A model generated the notes under the pieces. The model was given only the letters and a program-made list of their open reading frames with translations, made no database searches and was not told the DNA's origin. A program made the position numbers and the translations under genes. From positions 11,829 to 75,828 of the forward strand of contig MNCI01037935.1 in NCBI GenBank assembly GCA_015680685.1: a stretch of 64,000 nucleotides of DNA. The letters are read 5' to 3'. This document shows, one piece after another, positions 24,500 through 36,109 of this stretch (the first letter of the stretch is position 1; the number at the start of each line of letters is the position of its first letter). The DNA comes from Gnetum montanum (taxonomy: Eukaryota > Streptophyta > Gnetopsida > Gnetales > Gnetaceae).

Positions 24500-24600
24500 T
24501 AAGTGAAGATTACAAAAGATTACACAAGTGGGTCCTCCCCAAAGCAGGTTTCAACCTATAATGCCCTTGTGTAACCACACTTAAAGTGTCTATGGGCACT
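24500..24600 (-). other. Conserved non-coding block, element C copy
   Basis: 'aagtgggtcctccccaaagc' at about 24524 matches the blocks in A, B and D and lies between gag and the internal promoter. Confidence 0.6.
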
Positions 24601-25296
24601 AGAAGGGTTAAATGTAATCCACACTAAACCCACAAAACACACACATGTAAATATCACCGGAATGAGGTAAGAATTCTATGTTACACACGACACAAGCTAC
24701 AATTACACGAACAGTGAGATGAGATGAAGTATAGAAGGGATCATAGAGATTAGGACATGAGGTAACTAACCCAGGGCATAGTGAATCCTGCATGAAAAGC
24801 ATGATTAACATGTCATTGACCCATTGTTCCAAGATCAGGACCAAGTCTGTTCCTCTGACTAGTGACATCGCATTGTTTCATCCCATGATGAACAACTATG
24901 AGAGTACCACAACAATAAGGCGTACGATCACTTGGCGTTTTGTTCAAGGGAGGAGTGATTTTTTGTTTTGTGGAACTTTTCTTTTCATTTTCTTTTTCTC
25001 TTTCTTTTTTTTTCTTTTTGAATATTGAATCCAGAGAAGCCGCCAACCTTCAAGCATGGGTGCATGTCTTTCCAGTGGGATCCCCTAGAACAGCATTGGA
25101 TTTTTGAGTGCCCTTTTGATTACTCTTACTCCCTATTTTTCATTAGATCTACAAGGATCTTTGTACAACCACGTTGCATGATAACTTCCATAGATGTCAC
25201 CAAAGAGAATCTGCAAGTCTCCTTGATGTCACACCCTAATCATTCCCTCTTGGTCCATCCTTCTTCATTCTGGGTACAATGAACACAAAATTAATT

Positions 25297-25980
25297 TTAA
25301 GTTTTAAAAATGTCAAGAATATCACTGTATCCTCGAACAATGATATGGTACATTAGCCTTTCCTTGGAAAACCCATGGCCTAGACAATTGTTTAACAATG
25401 CATAATATCTTTCTAAGGCCATGTCCAAGGGTTCATGTTGTGCTTGTTTCCATACTTGGATTTGTTTCCTCAAGGCTGACACTCTTGCGTAGGTTTGATA
25501 TTTTTCGTTAAAAACCTCTACTATTGTTGACCAATGTCATATTGAATTTGGTTTTAACGATCTATACCATACTTTTGCTTGGTTTAAGAGTGTCATAAAA
25601 AAGAGCTTAAGTTTTTGCCAATCGTTATGAATGTTGTTCCATGCACAGGCATCGTAGAAGGCTTATAAATGTTGATGTGGATCTAAGTCATAGCCTCCTG
25701 AAAAAGTAGGGAAGTTGTTTAAATCAAGCCTAGGTAGACTGCTCTCTTTACTATGCCTACGTGAGATTCGAATAGGCTCTTGTATTTGCGTTAGGCATGT
25801 AGTGGCCAGTAGGGGTTCATCGTCATCAGGTAAGTTATGCTTTCATGTGTTGGGATGACGTTGTTTTTGTTAATGTTTATAAGAAACCCCCACTTCAGGT
25901 TGTGTACTCCAATCTTCATCGTCATATAGTTTGTTGGTTCTCCAATGAACTTCCTCACTAAGTGTGCCATTATCGTAATC
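25297..25980 (-). pseudogene. Element C gag
   Basis: The minus strand encodes a retrotransposon gag core (family PF03732): 'WQKLKLFFMTLLNQAKVWY', then 'WSTIVEVFNEKYQTYARV', 'LRKQIQVWKQ' and 'LERYYALLNNCLGHGFSKE'. This is the helical capsid region that packages element RNA. Part of it (25297-25482) is open. In-frame stops occur upstream, and no zinc knuckle is found downstream. It follows the PBS by only about 150 bp, as expected for a first ORF. Confidence 0.75.
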
Positions 25981-26118
25981 TTGTAGGAGAGGGATGGTTG
26001 TGAAGTTGTGTGTGAATTACATGTGACTTTTAATAATTATTTTTTTCTAAAAGATATATCGTTAAGTCCTTATACAGTGACCTTGTATGATATAACTAAT
26101 CTAGATAACTAGCACTAT

Positions 26119-26135
26119 CCCCGGCAACGGTGCCA
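26119..26135 (-). other. Primer-binding site of element C
   Basis: The minus strand reads TGGCACCGTTGCCGGGG one base after the LTR end. This is one base from the TGGCGCCGTTGCCGGGG type typical of Tat/Athila gypsy elements. Confidence 0.85.
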
Positions 26136-26136
26136 A

Positions 26137-26949
26137 TGATGAGTGGCGAGGTACCCCTATACTCAACCATACAAATATGAGCGTTACAAGCACGATCCGG
26201 TCGAACTTCGCAAATGGACTAGTTGTGGTATCTAGACAGTTAGCCTTAGGTCGTAGTTCGCTATCTTCCCACTTGGACTAGTATTAGCTTTGTCACGTAT
26301 GGTTTAGTCTAGAGTGAGGTGTATGATGTGTTTCTAATCTAATGCTACTCTTGAAGGCAATGGAAAGTAATATTAACTAATCTAGGAGAGAGGGTAAGAG
26401 AATCTAAACTAGCCTAAGTGCGATGAGCATCTGTTCCTTGACTATCCGTACACATCTTGGACTTCGTGCACGACTACCACTAGGATTACCAAGCGCAGAT
26501 CCTAGGTACACTACTGGGTTACCAAGTAGTCACACTTAAATGCTCGTAATCAAGTCATACTCATTCTGCGTTTTAACATGAGATAAGGGTGTGGGAGATT
26601 AACTAGGAAAGCAGTAAATAACAATTAATTAAATGATTAAACTAAGTGAATGTTGGAATGATGAAGTAATCTCGATCTTTATTGCCAGCCATGTGCGTAT
26701 CCAAGTACGTCACACTTGAATAAAGGATGTCGTACAATTACATTCACCACACTACGGGCATACATGGAGAGGAAAAGGGTTGAGAGAGAGAAATGAAAAA
26801 CACTTAAACTAAAACTGACCAACTTCCTAACTATCTATGATGATCTGTCTACCTCTTATTTCTAAATGAGGAGACAGGCCACGATATTGCATATGCGATA
26901 TTGTGGGTTGGGTTGCGATATCGCGGTCGCCCCAAATAATGACTCATCA
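26137..26949 (-). repeat. 5' LTR of element C
   Basis: 813 bp, TGATGAGTGGCGAGG...GACTCATCA. U3 holds GATATTGCATATGCGATATT and TGCGATATCGCGG (26880-26932). Its TATA box is mutated (TAGAAATAAG on the minus strand), whereas the 3' LTR keeps TATAAATAAG. Confidence 0.9.
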
Positions 26950-27590
26950 GGTTGAAAATCTTTACCATTAGTTATTACCCACTTGTCAACATAAATTTTA
27001 ATACTTGAGTTAGTAATATTCTTGTTAGATGAGAAAAAAATTACCTTATGAGCTATATGCTTGGATTAATCAATATTTCCTATAGTATTCATAGAAGCTT
27101 TTGTCTTTTTTGGTTTCTTTATTGACATTTTTATTGATAATATCAACTTTGTATTGCTTTTTCCTATCCTCAAATTCAACATGTTTGTTCTTTCTCTCAA
27201 CAACTTCACCATATTTTTCCTTTTCCTCACTATGTTTTTTCTTAAGCATAAAAGAACAAACATTAAACAAATGTCTTTCACAAAGACAAAAGTTTCAAGA
27301 ATTAGGAAAATTATAACATACAATTAGCTTAATAGAAGTTTTTCTTCTTGCTTGTGATACTAATTCCTTTTTAAGATTAAGAAAATTGATTTAAAAAAAA
27401 AAAGGTCTACAACAATCAAATGGTGTCGAAATGAATTACACATACTTAATGGGATCAAGTAGACTAACAATTTTTTACTCAACTTTTTGAAAATTAATGA
27501 AAAATTAAATAGCTTGACAAAACATGAAACTTTAGAATATTCTTTAGATTTGACATTAAAATTTGGTGCCGAACAATTAACTCTACCACG
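26950..27590. other. Unassigned sequence between element C and the gene
   Basis: It begins with the right target duplication of element C. The minus strand has a K/E-rich open stretch (27066-27323) with no recognisable family. It may be old retroelement sequence; I cannot support more. Confidence 0.4.
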
Positions 27591-28389
27591 AAAATGAAAT
27601 GGCAGGATTCCTGGGCTTTGGATCTGGTGGGGAACCTCCTACTCTGTGTTCGTCATTTTCCCGTCTTTGACCAGCGGAATCATTTTCATGTTATCCATTC
27701 TCTAAATATTAAACACCATAACTTATTGGCATCCTAAAATTAATACCAAAGCGCCAACCGACAACGAAATTTAATTGTAGGTAGACTGACATTGGCCACG
27801 TACGCATAAACATCATCACCATATGGATGGATAGACACAGCGTGACTCAGGTGCTGGTGAGGTAGCAGGGGAGACAGTAACAACATTAAACATTTCTATT
27901 TCCAAATTCCATTTCGTTTGCATGGTGTCACGTCAGGTCAGGTAAGGTCAGAAGGAACAAGTACCAGCAACAGCATAACATAACTTTACATTGCATTCCA
28001 TACCATTTCTTTCAAAATTTAGCAAAGGAAAATCCGAGTTGCTGTCGCAACAATTTGGAACTCCACACAAAATCCCAGATAACAATTTTCAAATGTGGAC
28101 CATGAAGGTGAAGGTCCGCTGCATCCCCCTGTGGCAGCCTGCACGATTTGGTTGCAGCAATGTTTCAGATAGTGGTCACTGCTCATTTGGGTTCTTTTTA
28201 TCTGTTCGTGGCGACCACGATCTGTTCCTTCTGCTGCGGTTGCTGAAACATCCATCATGTACGTCACCCAGCAAAAGGAAAAGGAAAAGGAAAGGTGTTT
28301 CAGAAGACTAAAATCCACACATTGATTTGGGTATAAATCACTGCAGAAAGGGCCTGAACAGGTCTCATGCTTTTTTGATTTTCTTGACA
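27591..28389 (+). promoter_or_regulatory. Upstream region of the NFD4-like gene
   Basis: GC content rises relative to the flanks. A TATA-like GGTATAAAT lies at 28329-28337, about 55 bp before the start codon, which would imply a very short leader; alternatively transcription starts further upstream and this is leader. Open frames here (27991-28311) do not resemble proteins. Confidence 0.4.
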
Positions 28390-31337
28390 ATGTCGATAGC
28401 TGTGGCAACATCGGAGGTAACCCCTTGGCTGGGCTTTGCAGCAGCCATCTGGGTTCAGATTGCTGCAGGAAACACGTACAGTTTTCCCCTCTATTCGAAC
28501 AAGATGAAAACCGAGTTGAATTACACCCAGACGCAGATTGATAGCTTGGGTGTGGCTGTGGATATCGGAGAGAATGTTGGTATTCTTGCTGGATTCATGT
28601 GCAACAAGCTGGCCCCCTGGGGCATTCTTGCTATAGGTTCATCCGCTTGTTTTCTCGGTTATGGGACTCTGTGGTTGGTTCTCAGTCGTACCATCAGCCC
28701 TTTGCCGTATTGGGTGGTATGTAATTCGTGTTTTTGTTTTAATTTGCATGACTTGATTTTCATTCCTCCGGAGTTTTTGGTTAAATTATCGTGTTCATGT
28801 GCTTGATTTTTAGTCGTTGAAGTGTTTGTCACATTGTACGTCTCCCCAGGACCCTTTGATTCTCCTGGGATCTAACTTTGAAGGGTTGTTTTCTTTTCCT
28901 TCGACAAACAAAAAATTGAACTTTGAAGGACCTGGTGAAATTTTATTCACTTTCATGCAACCATTTTTAAGCAGAGAAGAATCTTTTCATTTCATATTCA
29001 TTGTATTTTTATCTTTATAGTTACTCTAATTGCCGTCAAAAAGTGAGTATAAGTACACTCATAGATATATAGTTACATGATACTTTAAGAATTATAAAGG
29101 AATATAATGATGCCTTATAATTATACTTAGATAATGAGCTAACTACTTGAGCCACTTATCATTGGCTTATAGTTACACCAATTAGCAAGTTCGTCAGCTT
29201 GGTATTTAATCAATTAAATTATGATTCACCAACTAATCTGCTCTGCTCTACGACAGTATGTTTATCATTTTCTTTTAATTGTAATCAGGCATGCAATGTA
29301 CTAGTGGCGTTCTTCTTCACTGTTAAATAATCAATACAAGGTTAATACTTGAAATATCTCATTTGCATTTATAAAATTTCTGTTCAACAGTCCAATAGAA
29401 TATGTTTATCATTTTGTAATTTTTTTAATATCCATAGCATACATCCTGAATTCTATTGCTTTAACATTTTCCCAGGTTCTAGTATCTACTCTGATATGAA
29501 AACGTCATATTCTTACTCTGCTAATTATAGTTATCAGGCACGCAGCATACTATTGGCATTTTGCTCCCCCATTAAATAATCAGTAGAAAGTTATACGTGA
29601 GATATCTCATTTGCATTAAGAAAAATCGGCTGTACAGGACTCCAATAGAATATGTTTACCATTTTTTATACCTGTTAATGACCATACCTCAAATACTGAA
29701 TTTTATTGCTTAAACATTTTCCCATGTTCCAGTTTGCACTCTAATATGAATAGATCTCCTTCTTTCTATGCTAATCAATCTTCTTATCCATGTAGAGATT
29801 GATGTCACATGAAAATACTTTTCCATCCAGCTTGCCTCCTTTGATATGAGGGTTGTGAGTTTAAACTTTGTTTTGATGCTGGGTTATAGAGATGGTAATG
29901 TCTTTTATTTGATAGTTGGAATGTGTGTATGAATGCTCTGTTCTGCTTTTACAGTTATGGCTTGAAGTGTCCTTGACCTTCTAAAATTGCTTAACTCATA
30001 GAGTGTCTATCAATATATTTTACTAAAATACAATGATGTGTTAGCTTAGTGGTAAGAGTCTTGGCTTAGTAACTCCAGGTCATAGTTTTGATTCCACTGG
30101 GCAGCACTGACTTATAAATTAAAAGAAACTTCCATAAAAAGAATTCTGAAACTGGTCCAATAGGTCCAAGGGATCTTAGTGACGTAAGTAAAAATTTTCA
30201 ATTCCAGTAAAAATTCAGTTTATATTACCAAGAATAGTTGATAATTTTCTTGATGATGATTTTAAAACTCATAGCATGTACATTTCTACTGTCCAATGGA
30301 TCCAGAGGATCTATGGAGGTAATAAAATTACAGTTTCAGTTTCAAAATAATAATGTACTTTTCTTTTTTCTCTGTTTTTAGTCGTGTTGGGCATCAATTC
30401 AAGATTATTACTAGTTGTACTACACATGGGACAATTTATGCATATCACTGCATACTGTTTAGGTTGGAATACGCAGTAGACAAATTTTTTAAGGCATCTT
30501 TGTGACTATTCATTTTACCACATTGAAGACATCATACTCTTTTGGGATTTGTGAAATTGTAATTGAAATTTTTTTTTGTTATGAGAAATGCATGTAGGTG
30601 ACTTAATTCTTGCCAGTTATTTCTATGACTGTGATGTTGCGTTGGATCACTTGCAAAGAATGAACACTAATCATATGGATATCCAATTAGAAAATGAAAT
30701 TGCCGAATCTTGCAATGTACTTGGTAGGTGTGAGATGCTCTGAACTCAATTATTGGCAAAATGTTATCTTTAATTTGTATTCTATAAGTTGTGTCCTTTG
30801 CATCGTTGCCAAGTGTAGCCTGGTTGGCTATGCTACTAATAGGAAAAAGGTAAGCCTGGTTGGCTATGCTACTAATAGGAAAAAGGTAAGCCATGAATGT
30901 TTGCATGGATTAGTGAAAGCTTATTTTTTAAGATTTTGATTCATAATCGTAGTGCCTTTATCCTAGCTATTATGAGTTAACCGTTACTATAAGGGAAGGA
31001 TTTAATGATGAATTATTATGAATAGTGGTTTACCTAATATCATAGTGCCTGAATGTATATTACTGTGCCATCAGCTGGCACAGTTCTTAGAATTGACCTT
31101 GTGATTTGCAGACTACAAGCTACATGCTCTAACCAAGTGAGCAATGCCTTACTGATTTCTTTGTTTTTTAATTATAGACAAATTTTCAGATATATGAATT
31201 GTTATTTCATTACATCTCTTGACAACTTTTGTAAATTTCTTGCTCTTAGATGCAAACATTTTTGGGTTTGTTGATTGGAGAAATATTTTTGGTATGAGAA
31301 AACAGTTTTTAAATATGTCAAATGTATGTCGATTTGT

Positions 31338-31373
<36 letters not shown>

Positions 31374-33452
31374 GTTTGCGGCATATATTAGCATCTAAAT
31401 AAACAAGATCAACAATGCTATCGGGACTCTTTATTATTTTGAACTTGCAATTAAAATACAATCTAGCCCTCAAAGACTTGAAACTGAGGCCAGAAATAAT
31501 TAATCCCATATCCGTTTCCAAGATTTTATTATCTAAAGGAGGGTGGACTGATTTTATACAATTTAGCTATTTGAGTAGAATACACAAAAATTCTTCTGTT
31601 GATGCAAATATAACAAATTATTTCTAAAATCCACAAGTACTCAATACTAATGCAATGAAAACTTTAACTCCCTAGGAAAAGTTTTTACTGGAATAGTTGA
31701 GTCTAAATTAAAATGCAATAATTGATCCTCAATATATTCAGTTTTATTTGTATTACAGCTGATAGGTAGAAATTGGTAACATATGATTCGGAGAAAGAAA
31801 TCAACTTTTTGAAATGCTAAAGCACTTGTTCAACTTTTTTTTTATTGCTTCAGATTTTGATTGCACAATGGTTGGGAGCTAATAGCGCAACATGGTTCAT
31901 CACAGCTGCCTTGGTGACTAATATGAGAAATTTTCCTGAAAGCAGGGGATTAGTTTCTGGAATTTTGAAAGGCCTTTCAGGACTTGGTGGGGCAGTATTT
32001 ACTGAATTGTTTTCTGCATTTCTTAGCAAGGATCCCATTAAGTTGCTGGCTTTCTTGACAGTGGCCCCTCTATTAACATGCTTGATGGTGATGTATTTTG
32101 TCCGGCCTTGTACCCCTAGTCCAGGGGGTGATATAAAAGAACAAAAGCATTTGAATTTTATCCAGTGGATAACCATGACTTTATCTCTTTATCTTCTTCT
32201 GACTTCTATAGTAAATAAAACTATTGCTTCTAACAGGCCTCTTTTAGCTCTTATACTGGGTATTTTTATGCTTCTGTTGATTGCATCGCCTATCATAATT
32301 CCTATCAAAGTTTCATGTGAAAAGACAGTAGATAGGGAGTTGCAGGTTGACAATTTAACAGCCCCTCTTATTGACAATGTCACTGGAGAGACAGAGACAT
32401 CTGACATTTCATATGTTCCTAATCCTGACCCAGACTTATCAAATGATTCTACTAGAACATTGCCAGTGTCTTCTGATGTTCCATCTTCATCAAATACCAG
32501 CATTGTGCAACTGGTTGAGAGACCTGAGGCAGATGATAATGAAGTGTTTCTCTTGTATGGAGAAGGAGCTATTGATGTTACTGAGAAGAAGAGGAGACCT
32601 AAAAGGGGAGAAGATTTCAATCTTCGCCAAGCAATTATTAAGGCTGACTTTTGGCTCTTGTTCATTGCCTTCTTCTGTGGTGTTGGGTCTGGGGTTACTG
32701 TCCTCAATAATCTAGCGCAGATAGGAGTAGCCGAAGGATACAACGATGTCACAATTCTCTTATCTATACTTGGTGTCTGCAACTTCCTTGGGCGACTTGG
32801 TGGCGGGGTTGTGTCAGAATATTTTCTCAGGTCCGATAAATTTTCTCTTGGCGTATATTTTCTTACGTTGGGATTCAAATCCATGTGTTTGCATAATTAA
32901 ACATTTCTAAAGTGCTTTATACTTAACCATTTCTTTTTCTTATGCAAGTCATTCTTTTTTAACTAAATGTGCAGGCAGTGCCTTCTTCCTCGTCCGTTTT
33001 GGATGGTGGTGACTCAAGTTCTCATGATCATTTGTTTTATATTCTTTGCAACTGCCCTCCCTGGGACTCTTTATGCTTGTGCATTTGTGCTTGGAATTTG
33101 CTATGGTGTCCAGTTCTCCATTATGGTTCCTACTGCATCTGAGATATTTGGATTAAAGCACTTTGGCATGATCTATAATTTTCAGACAATGGGAAATCCT
33201 CTTGGTGCGTTATTCTTTTCCATTTTTCTTGCTGGATCTTTATATGACAAAGAAGCGGAAAAGCAGCGTAGTCACACCTGTCTAGGACCCAATTGCTTCA
33301 GGCTTACTTTTATTCTTATGGCATTAGTGTGTGCTGCTGGAGTGTTTGTAAGTGCTATTCTTACAAAAAGGCTAAAACCTGTCTACGAAAATATTTATGC
33401 AAATGCTTCCTTCCGCATCCAAAAGAACACAAAAACTTCAGAAAAAGTTTGA
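28390..33452 (+). CDS. Nodulin-like / NFD4-type major facilitator transporter
   Basis: Three exons, 28390-28716, 31854-32830 and 32975-33452, give 593 residues. All junctions are GT-AG with matching phase (0, then 2; the AG|G codon restores R435). The ATG at 28390 is chosen because the frame upstream has no ATG and the N-terminus matches family starts just before the first membrane helix (WLGFAAAIWVQIAAGNTYSF). Residues 10-250 fit the nodulin-like domain, with SRGLVSGILKG near 140-150. A hydrophilic loop spans about 263-370 and ends in the GEDFNLRQA motif. The C-terminal half has GVGSGVTVLNNLAQIG (about 385-400), NFLGRLGGGVVSE (419-431), LGICYGVQFSIMVPTASEIF and CLGPNCFRLTF. About 12 membrane helices are expected. 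Family members lie in cell membranes; their substrates are mostly unknown. There are no stops or lost motifs, so the gene looks functional. Confidence 0.93.
29030..29160 (-). repeat. SINE-like fragment in intron 1
   Basis: The minus strand starts with a tRNA-like A-box region (GTGGCTCAAGTAGTTAGCTC, about 29133-29152). It ends with ACTATATATCTATGAGTGTAC, which matches the tail of the SINE-like element at 36120-36250. Confidence 0.4.
29250..29780 (+). repeat. Degenerate tandem duplication in intron 1
   Basis: The blocks 'gatatctcatttgcatt', 'ccaatagaatatgtttacc' and 'catacct...ctgaattttattgctt' recur about 240 bp apart (for example 29354 and 29600). An earlier partial third unit begins near 29250. 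It is non-coding. Confidence 0.65.
30034..30330 (+). repeat. tRNA-derived SINE-like element in intron 1
   Basis: An A-box match TAGCTTAGTGG (30042-30052) and a B-box-like GTTTTGATTCC (30085-30095) are spaced as in a polymerase III promoter. The following tRNA-unrelated body reaches about 30330, with a repeated 'tccaa-ggatct' part. No full cloverleaf is evident. Confidence 0.45.
30815..30885 (+). repeat. Tandem 35/36-bp duplication
   Basis: Two nearly identical copies of a unit beginning GTA(A)GCCTGGTTGGC, with the start of a third (GTAAGCC at 30886). Confidence 0.9.
31060..31150 (-). repeat. SINE-like tRNA head, minus strand, in intron 1
   Basis: The minus strand reads TGCTCACTTGGTTAGAGCATG (A-box region, 31123-31143), then CAAGGTCAATT (B-box region, 31091-31101) at tRNA-like spacing. 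Confidence 0.45.
31342..31368. repeat. TA dinucleotide microsatellite
   Basis: About 13 TA units inside intron 1. Confidence 0.95.
32831..32974 (+). other. Intron 2 of the NFD4-like gene
   Basis: The donor is CTCAG|GTCCGA and the acceptor TGTGCAG|GCAG, 144 bp. The phase fits: two bases of an arginine codon precede it and one base follows. An alternative acceptor four bases on (CAG at 32978) would break the phase with this donor. Confidence 0.85.
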
Positions 33453-33725
33453 TGTTAGGATGGGTTGTGTGGTCCTTTTTTCTCCCTTCTCATTTTGTTT
33501 GGTGATGCAGACTGTTTGGTGGTGCAAATTTTCTGTGATCATGGATTGGAAAATGGTGCGTGGAAAGTATTTATGGTGGATATACTTGATGTTAGGATGG
33601 ATCAAGTGGGCATATTTTTCAACTCTCATTCTGTTTGTTGATGTAAATTGTTTGGTGGTGCAAATTTGCAAATTTTCTTTTTTATCATGGATTGGGAAAT
33701 TGTATGAAGAATGTATTGGGAAATT
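33451..33725 (+). repeat. Tandem duplication in the 3' untranslated region
   Basis: A unit of about 137 bp starting GATGTTAGGATGG begins within the stop codon and recurs at 33588. Shared blocks include 'tgtttggtggtgcaaatt' and 'atcatggattgg'. It creates an out-of-frame open stretch that should not be read as a gene. Confidence 0.8.
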
Positions 33726-35290
33726 GATTGTTACATTATTACGTTATTGGGATAATGCTACAATGATGTATGACTTTACGCTCAAAAGGGAAATTCCAAA
33801 ACCCATGTTTATGTTTATTGATTGCTTGGCTTGTTTCTATGTTTGCATCAGTTTGAACTCGGGTCATTCCATCTCCAAGGTAGATTTTTTTCCCGTTCTA
33901 TTTTTTTAAAAAGAAAGAGAAAAACTGTTTCCAGCTGTTCAAGAATCATTTATAAGTCAAAGATTTTGGTTGTCTCCTGATACAATATTCTATGAAAGAC
34001 TTGTGGTAAAGACAATTCAAGGCAGAAATTAATGATGCTCACGTATGTGCATTGCTTGCACAATGAACATGCGAATAAAAAATGATAACAGCATGTTTAG
34101 CACTTTCATTAACAGAAATCTAGCCGCCAACAGCCATATTAGTCTATTAATTTTTGTTCTTCATTTGAGCGGGCAAAGGTAATTGGCACTGAGCTTAACC
34201 TAGCACGCGAAGAACTTTAGAATTCAAAAACGGCAAAACCATAAGGAATAGGAAAAGCTATTATGGAAGGCAAAGTGCTGGAACTAGGTGATTATATGTA
34301 CTTCTACCGTTTGAGTAGAACTAAGTAGAGCATGTGGTGTGTCAAATCGCGATACCTTGTAGCATTCCTTGGTCAAAGTATGAATATGTAGTTTTTATAG
34401 CAAAACACAGTTGTCTGTCAAAGCATAATATTTGTTAGAATTTAACCTGTGGCACTGTTCAGTTGGTTAGAACATATAGTTTATAATTTATAGTTACAAG
34501 TTCAATGGAAGGCTAAGTAGACTACTAATCTAACCAAAATATCAATAATGGTTCAAGTTTAAAGGTTAGAGATAATAAGTTATGCACAAATATGTTTAGT
34601 AGGATTTAAGGTGAAATTTTAAATTCAATATGAAACAAGTTATTATTAGAAGAGGAAGTGAATTGACATTTGAAGTAATTTGTGAATTCATGGCATATAC
34701 AATTTATCAATTTGTTTCATATATTTAGAAATTAAAAGTTTATAATAAATTAATTTTCAAAAGAAATTTTTTTCTCTAATATTAGAAAGAGAAGGTAAAA
34801 CATCAAAATAGGAAATGAGGAAAAGTAAAGTGCTATAAAAGTTTTGAGTTCTAGGATAGATTAAGTAGAAACAAGAAACTTTACTTGAAAATAATGCAGA
34901 TTACTTTGGATGTTATGATACTTGAAGTAGCACAACTTTTCTTAACATATTTAATTAATTTTAAAATTGTAAAAGGACTTAGTATGAATTAGCAACCTAA
35001 CAACCAATACTTATAAGCTAGCATTTAGAGGTACAATATCCAAACACTTGTATCAGCATCCAACCACAATATGTACTTGAGATGTTAGTTATATCATATA
35101 AAAATAGTGTAATAAAAATTAATTTAATAATATAAATAACATTTGAGATACATGCTATGAAATTAATTTTATAATGGAAAGACACTTGTAATGAGAATTC
35201 ATATTCCATCAATATCTACTATTTGTTTTGCAAAGTGTGCAACAAAATATTAAATAGTTAAATGTTATAAGGTAAAATAAATAGAAGAAT
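33726..35290. other. Intergenic spacer, no gene seen
   Basis: AT-rich sequence downstream of the gene. An AATAAA lies at 34074-34079, a possible but distant polyadenylation signal. Apart from a SINE-like head near 34450 nothing is recognised. Confidence 0.5.
34450..34530 (+). repeat. SINE-like tRNA head
   Basis: GTTCAGTTGGTTAGAAC (34457-34473) resembles a tRNA A-box region, and CAAGTTCAATGG (34497-34508) a B box. Confidence 0.45.
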
Positions 35291-35299
35291 CAAAACATT

Positions 35300-36090
35300 A
35301 GAACACTAGTTTTACATTGAAACCTTGAATGGAAAAAATTGCATTCAAGAGATGCAACTTTAAGATTATATTGGACTACATTTTACAAGATTAGAGTAAG
35401 GAGAATCAATTTAGAAACTCTTCTTTTCTTTTTTTCTCAAGCATCCTATTGCTTATCATGAGCCTTAAATACAAGGTCGAAACCTAAAATGGAAGAAACT
35501 ACAATCAAGCCATGCAATTTCATGCTTATGTTGAACAAAACATTAGGAGAATTGACTTAGAAGTAAGACCTTAAATTACAACCTCTTGCTTATCATAAGC
35601 CTTAAATACATGGAGAAAAACTTACAATCAAGAGATGCAATTGCAAGCTTATGTTGGACAATAACATAAGAGAATCAACTTAGTATTAAGATCTTAAATT
35701 ACAACCTGTTGTATACTGTAAGCCTTCAATACAAGTTGAAAACCCTAAAAGGAAAAAGGGAAAAAGACTACCCTCTTACTTATCATAAGCCTTAAGGCCT
35801 TTAGCCAATCTGAGATTGGCTATATAATTACTGTTACTAATGCAACTATTGTACCACCCACCACTCTTGCTTATCATAAGCTTAAGTTGGACGATAAATA
35901 AGAGAATCAACTTAGAACTAAGACTTTAAATTACAACCTTTTACGTACCATAAGCCTTGAATACAAGGTGGAAACTCTAAGAGGCAAAAAGAGAAAAAGA
36001 CTAACATCTTACTTATCATAAGCCTTAAGGCCTTTATGTAATCTAAGGTGGCTTTATAATTATTATTAATAATGCAACTTTATACCACCC
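35300..36090. repeat. Degenerate tandem repeat array
   Basis: The core 'cttatcataagcctta' recurs about eight times between 35450 and 36030, with companion blocks 'atgcaa..taagcttatgttggac' and 'agaatcaacttag'. Unit length is about 125 bp. A larger unit (35707-35860 and 35937-36090, both ending in 'taccacccaccact') is also duplicated. Confidence 0.75.
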
Positions 36091-36109
36091 ACCACTCAAA
36101 ATTATAGGT

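Larger units (their letters stand above)
19925..26949 (-). mobile_element. Element C: complete non-autonomous gypsy element
   Basis: LTRs at 19925-20704 and 26137-26949 flank 5.4 kb. The five bases GGTTG occur on both sides (19920-19924 and 26950-26954), a perfect target duplication, so the copy is intact end to end. The PBS is at 26119-26135 and the PPT at 20705-20717. On the minus strand the order is gag, conserved block, internal promoter, ORF2 (PF20167-like), coiled coil, PPT. There is no protease, RT, RNase H or integrase, and no space for them. It must depend on an autonomous relative such as the ancestor of element B, with which it shares LTR type and PBS. Confidence 0.9.
28717..31853 (+). 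other. Intron 1 of the NFD4-like gene
   Basis: The donor is GTG|GTATGT and the acceptor TTGCTTCAG|ATT. The 3137-bp intron holds a roughly 240-bp degenerate tandem duplication (about 29250-29780), tRNA-like SINE heads, a 35/36-bp tandem repeat (30815-30885) and a TA microsatellite (31342-31368). A donor at 28714 would drop one valine and is weaker. Confidence 0.85.

Noticed and set aside
24813-25046. Lysine/glutamate-rich minus-strand open frame
   Set aside because: Low-complexity translation of a TTTTC-rich run between gag and the conserved block of element C.
27066-27323. Copia-type gag or linker on the minus strand
   Set aside because: K/E-rich residues with no zinc knuckle or catalytic motif; composition alone is not enough.
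28327-28389. Upstream extension of the NFD4-like protein
   Set aside because: The open frame begins with TTG, not ATG; the first in-frame ATG is at 28390 and suits the family's N-terminus.
31342-31368. TA run as a functional site
   Set aside because: An ordinary intronic microsatellite.
32189-32884. 231-codon minus-strand open frame
   Set aside because: It is the mirror of exon 2 of the NFD4-like gene; the plus strand shows clear family motifs and correct splice sites.
33397-33909. 170-codon open frame after the gene
   Set aside because: It overlaps exon 3 in another frame and runs through the duplicated 3' UTR; it shows no family resemblance.
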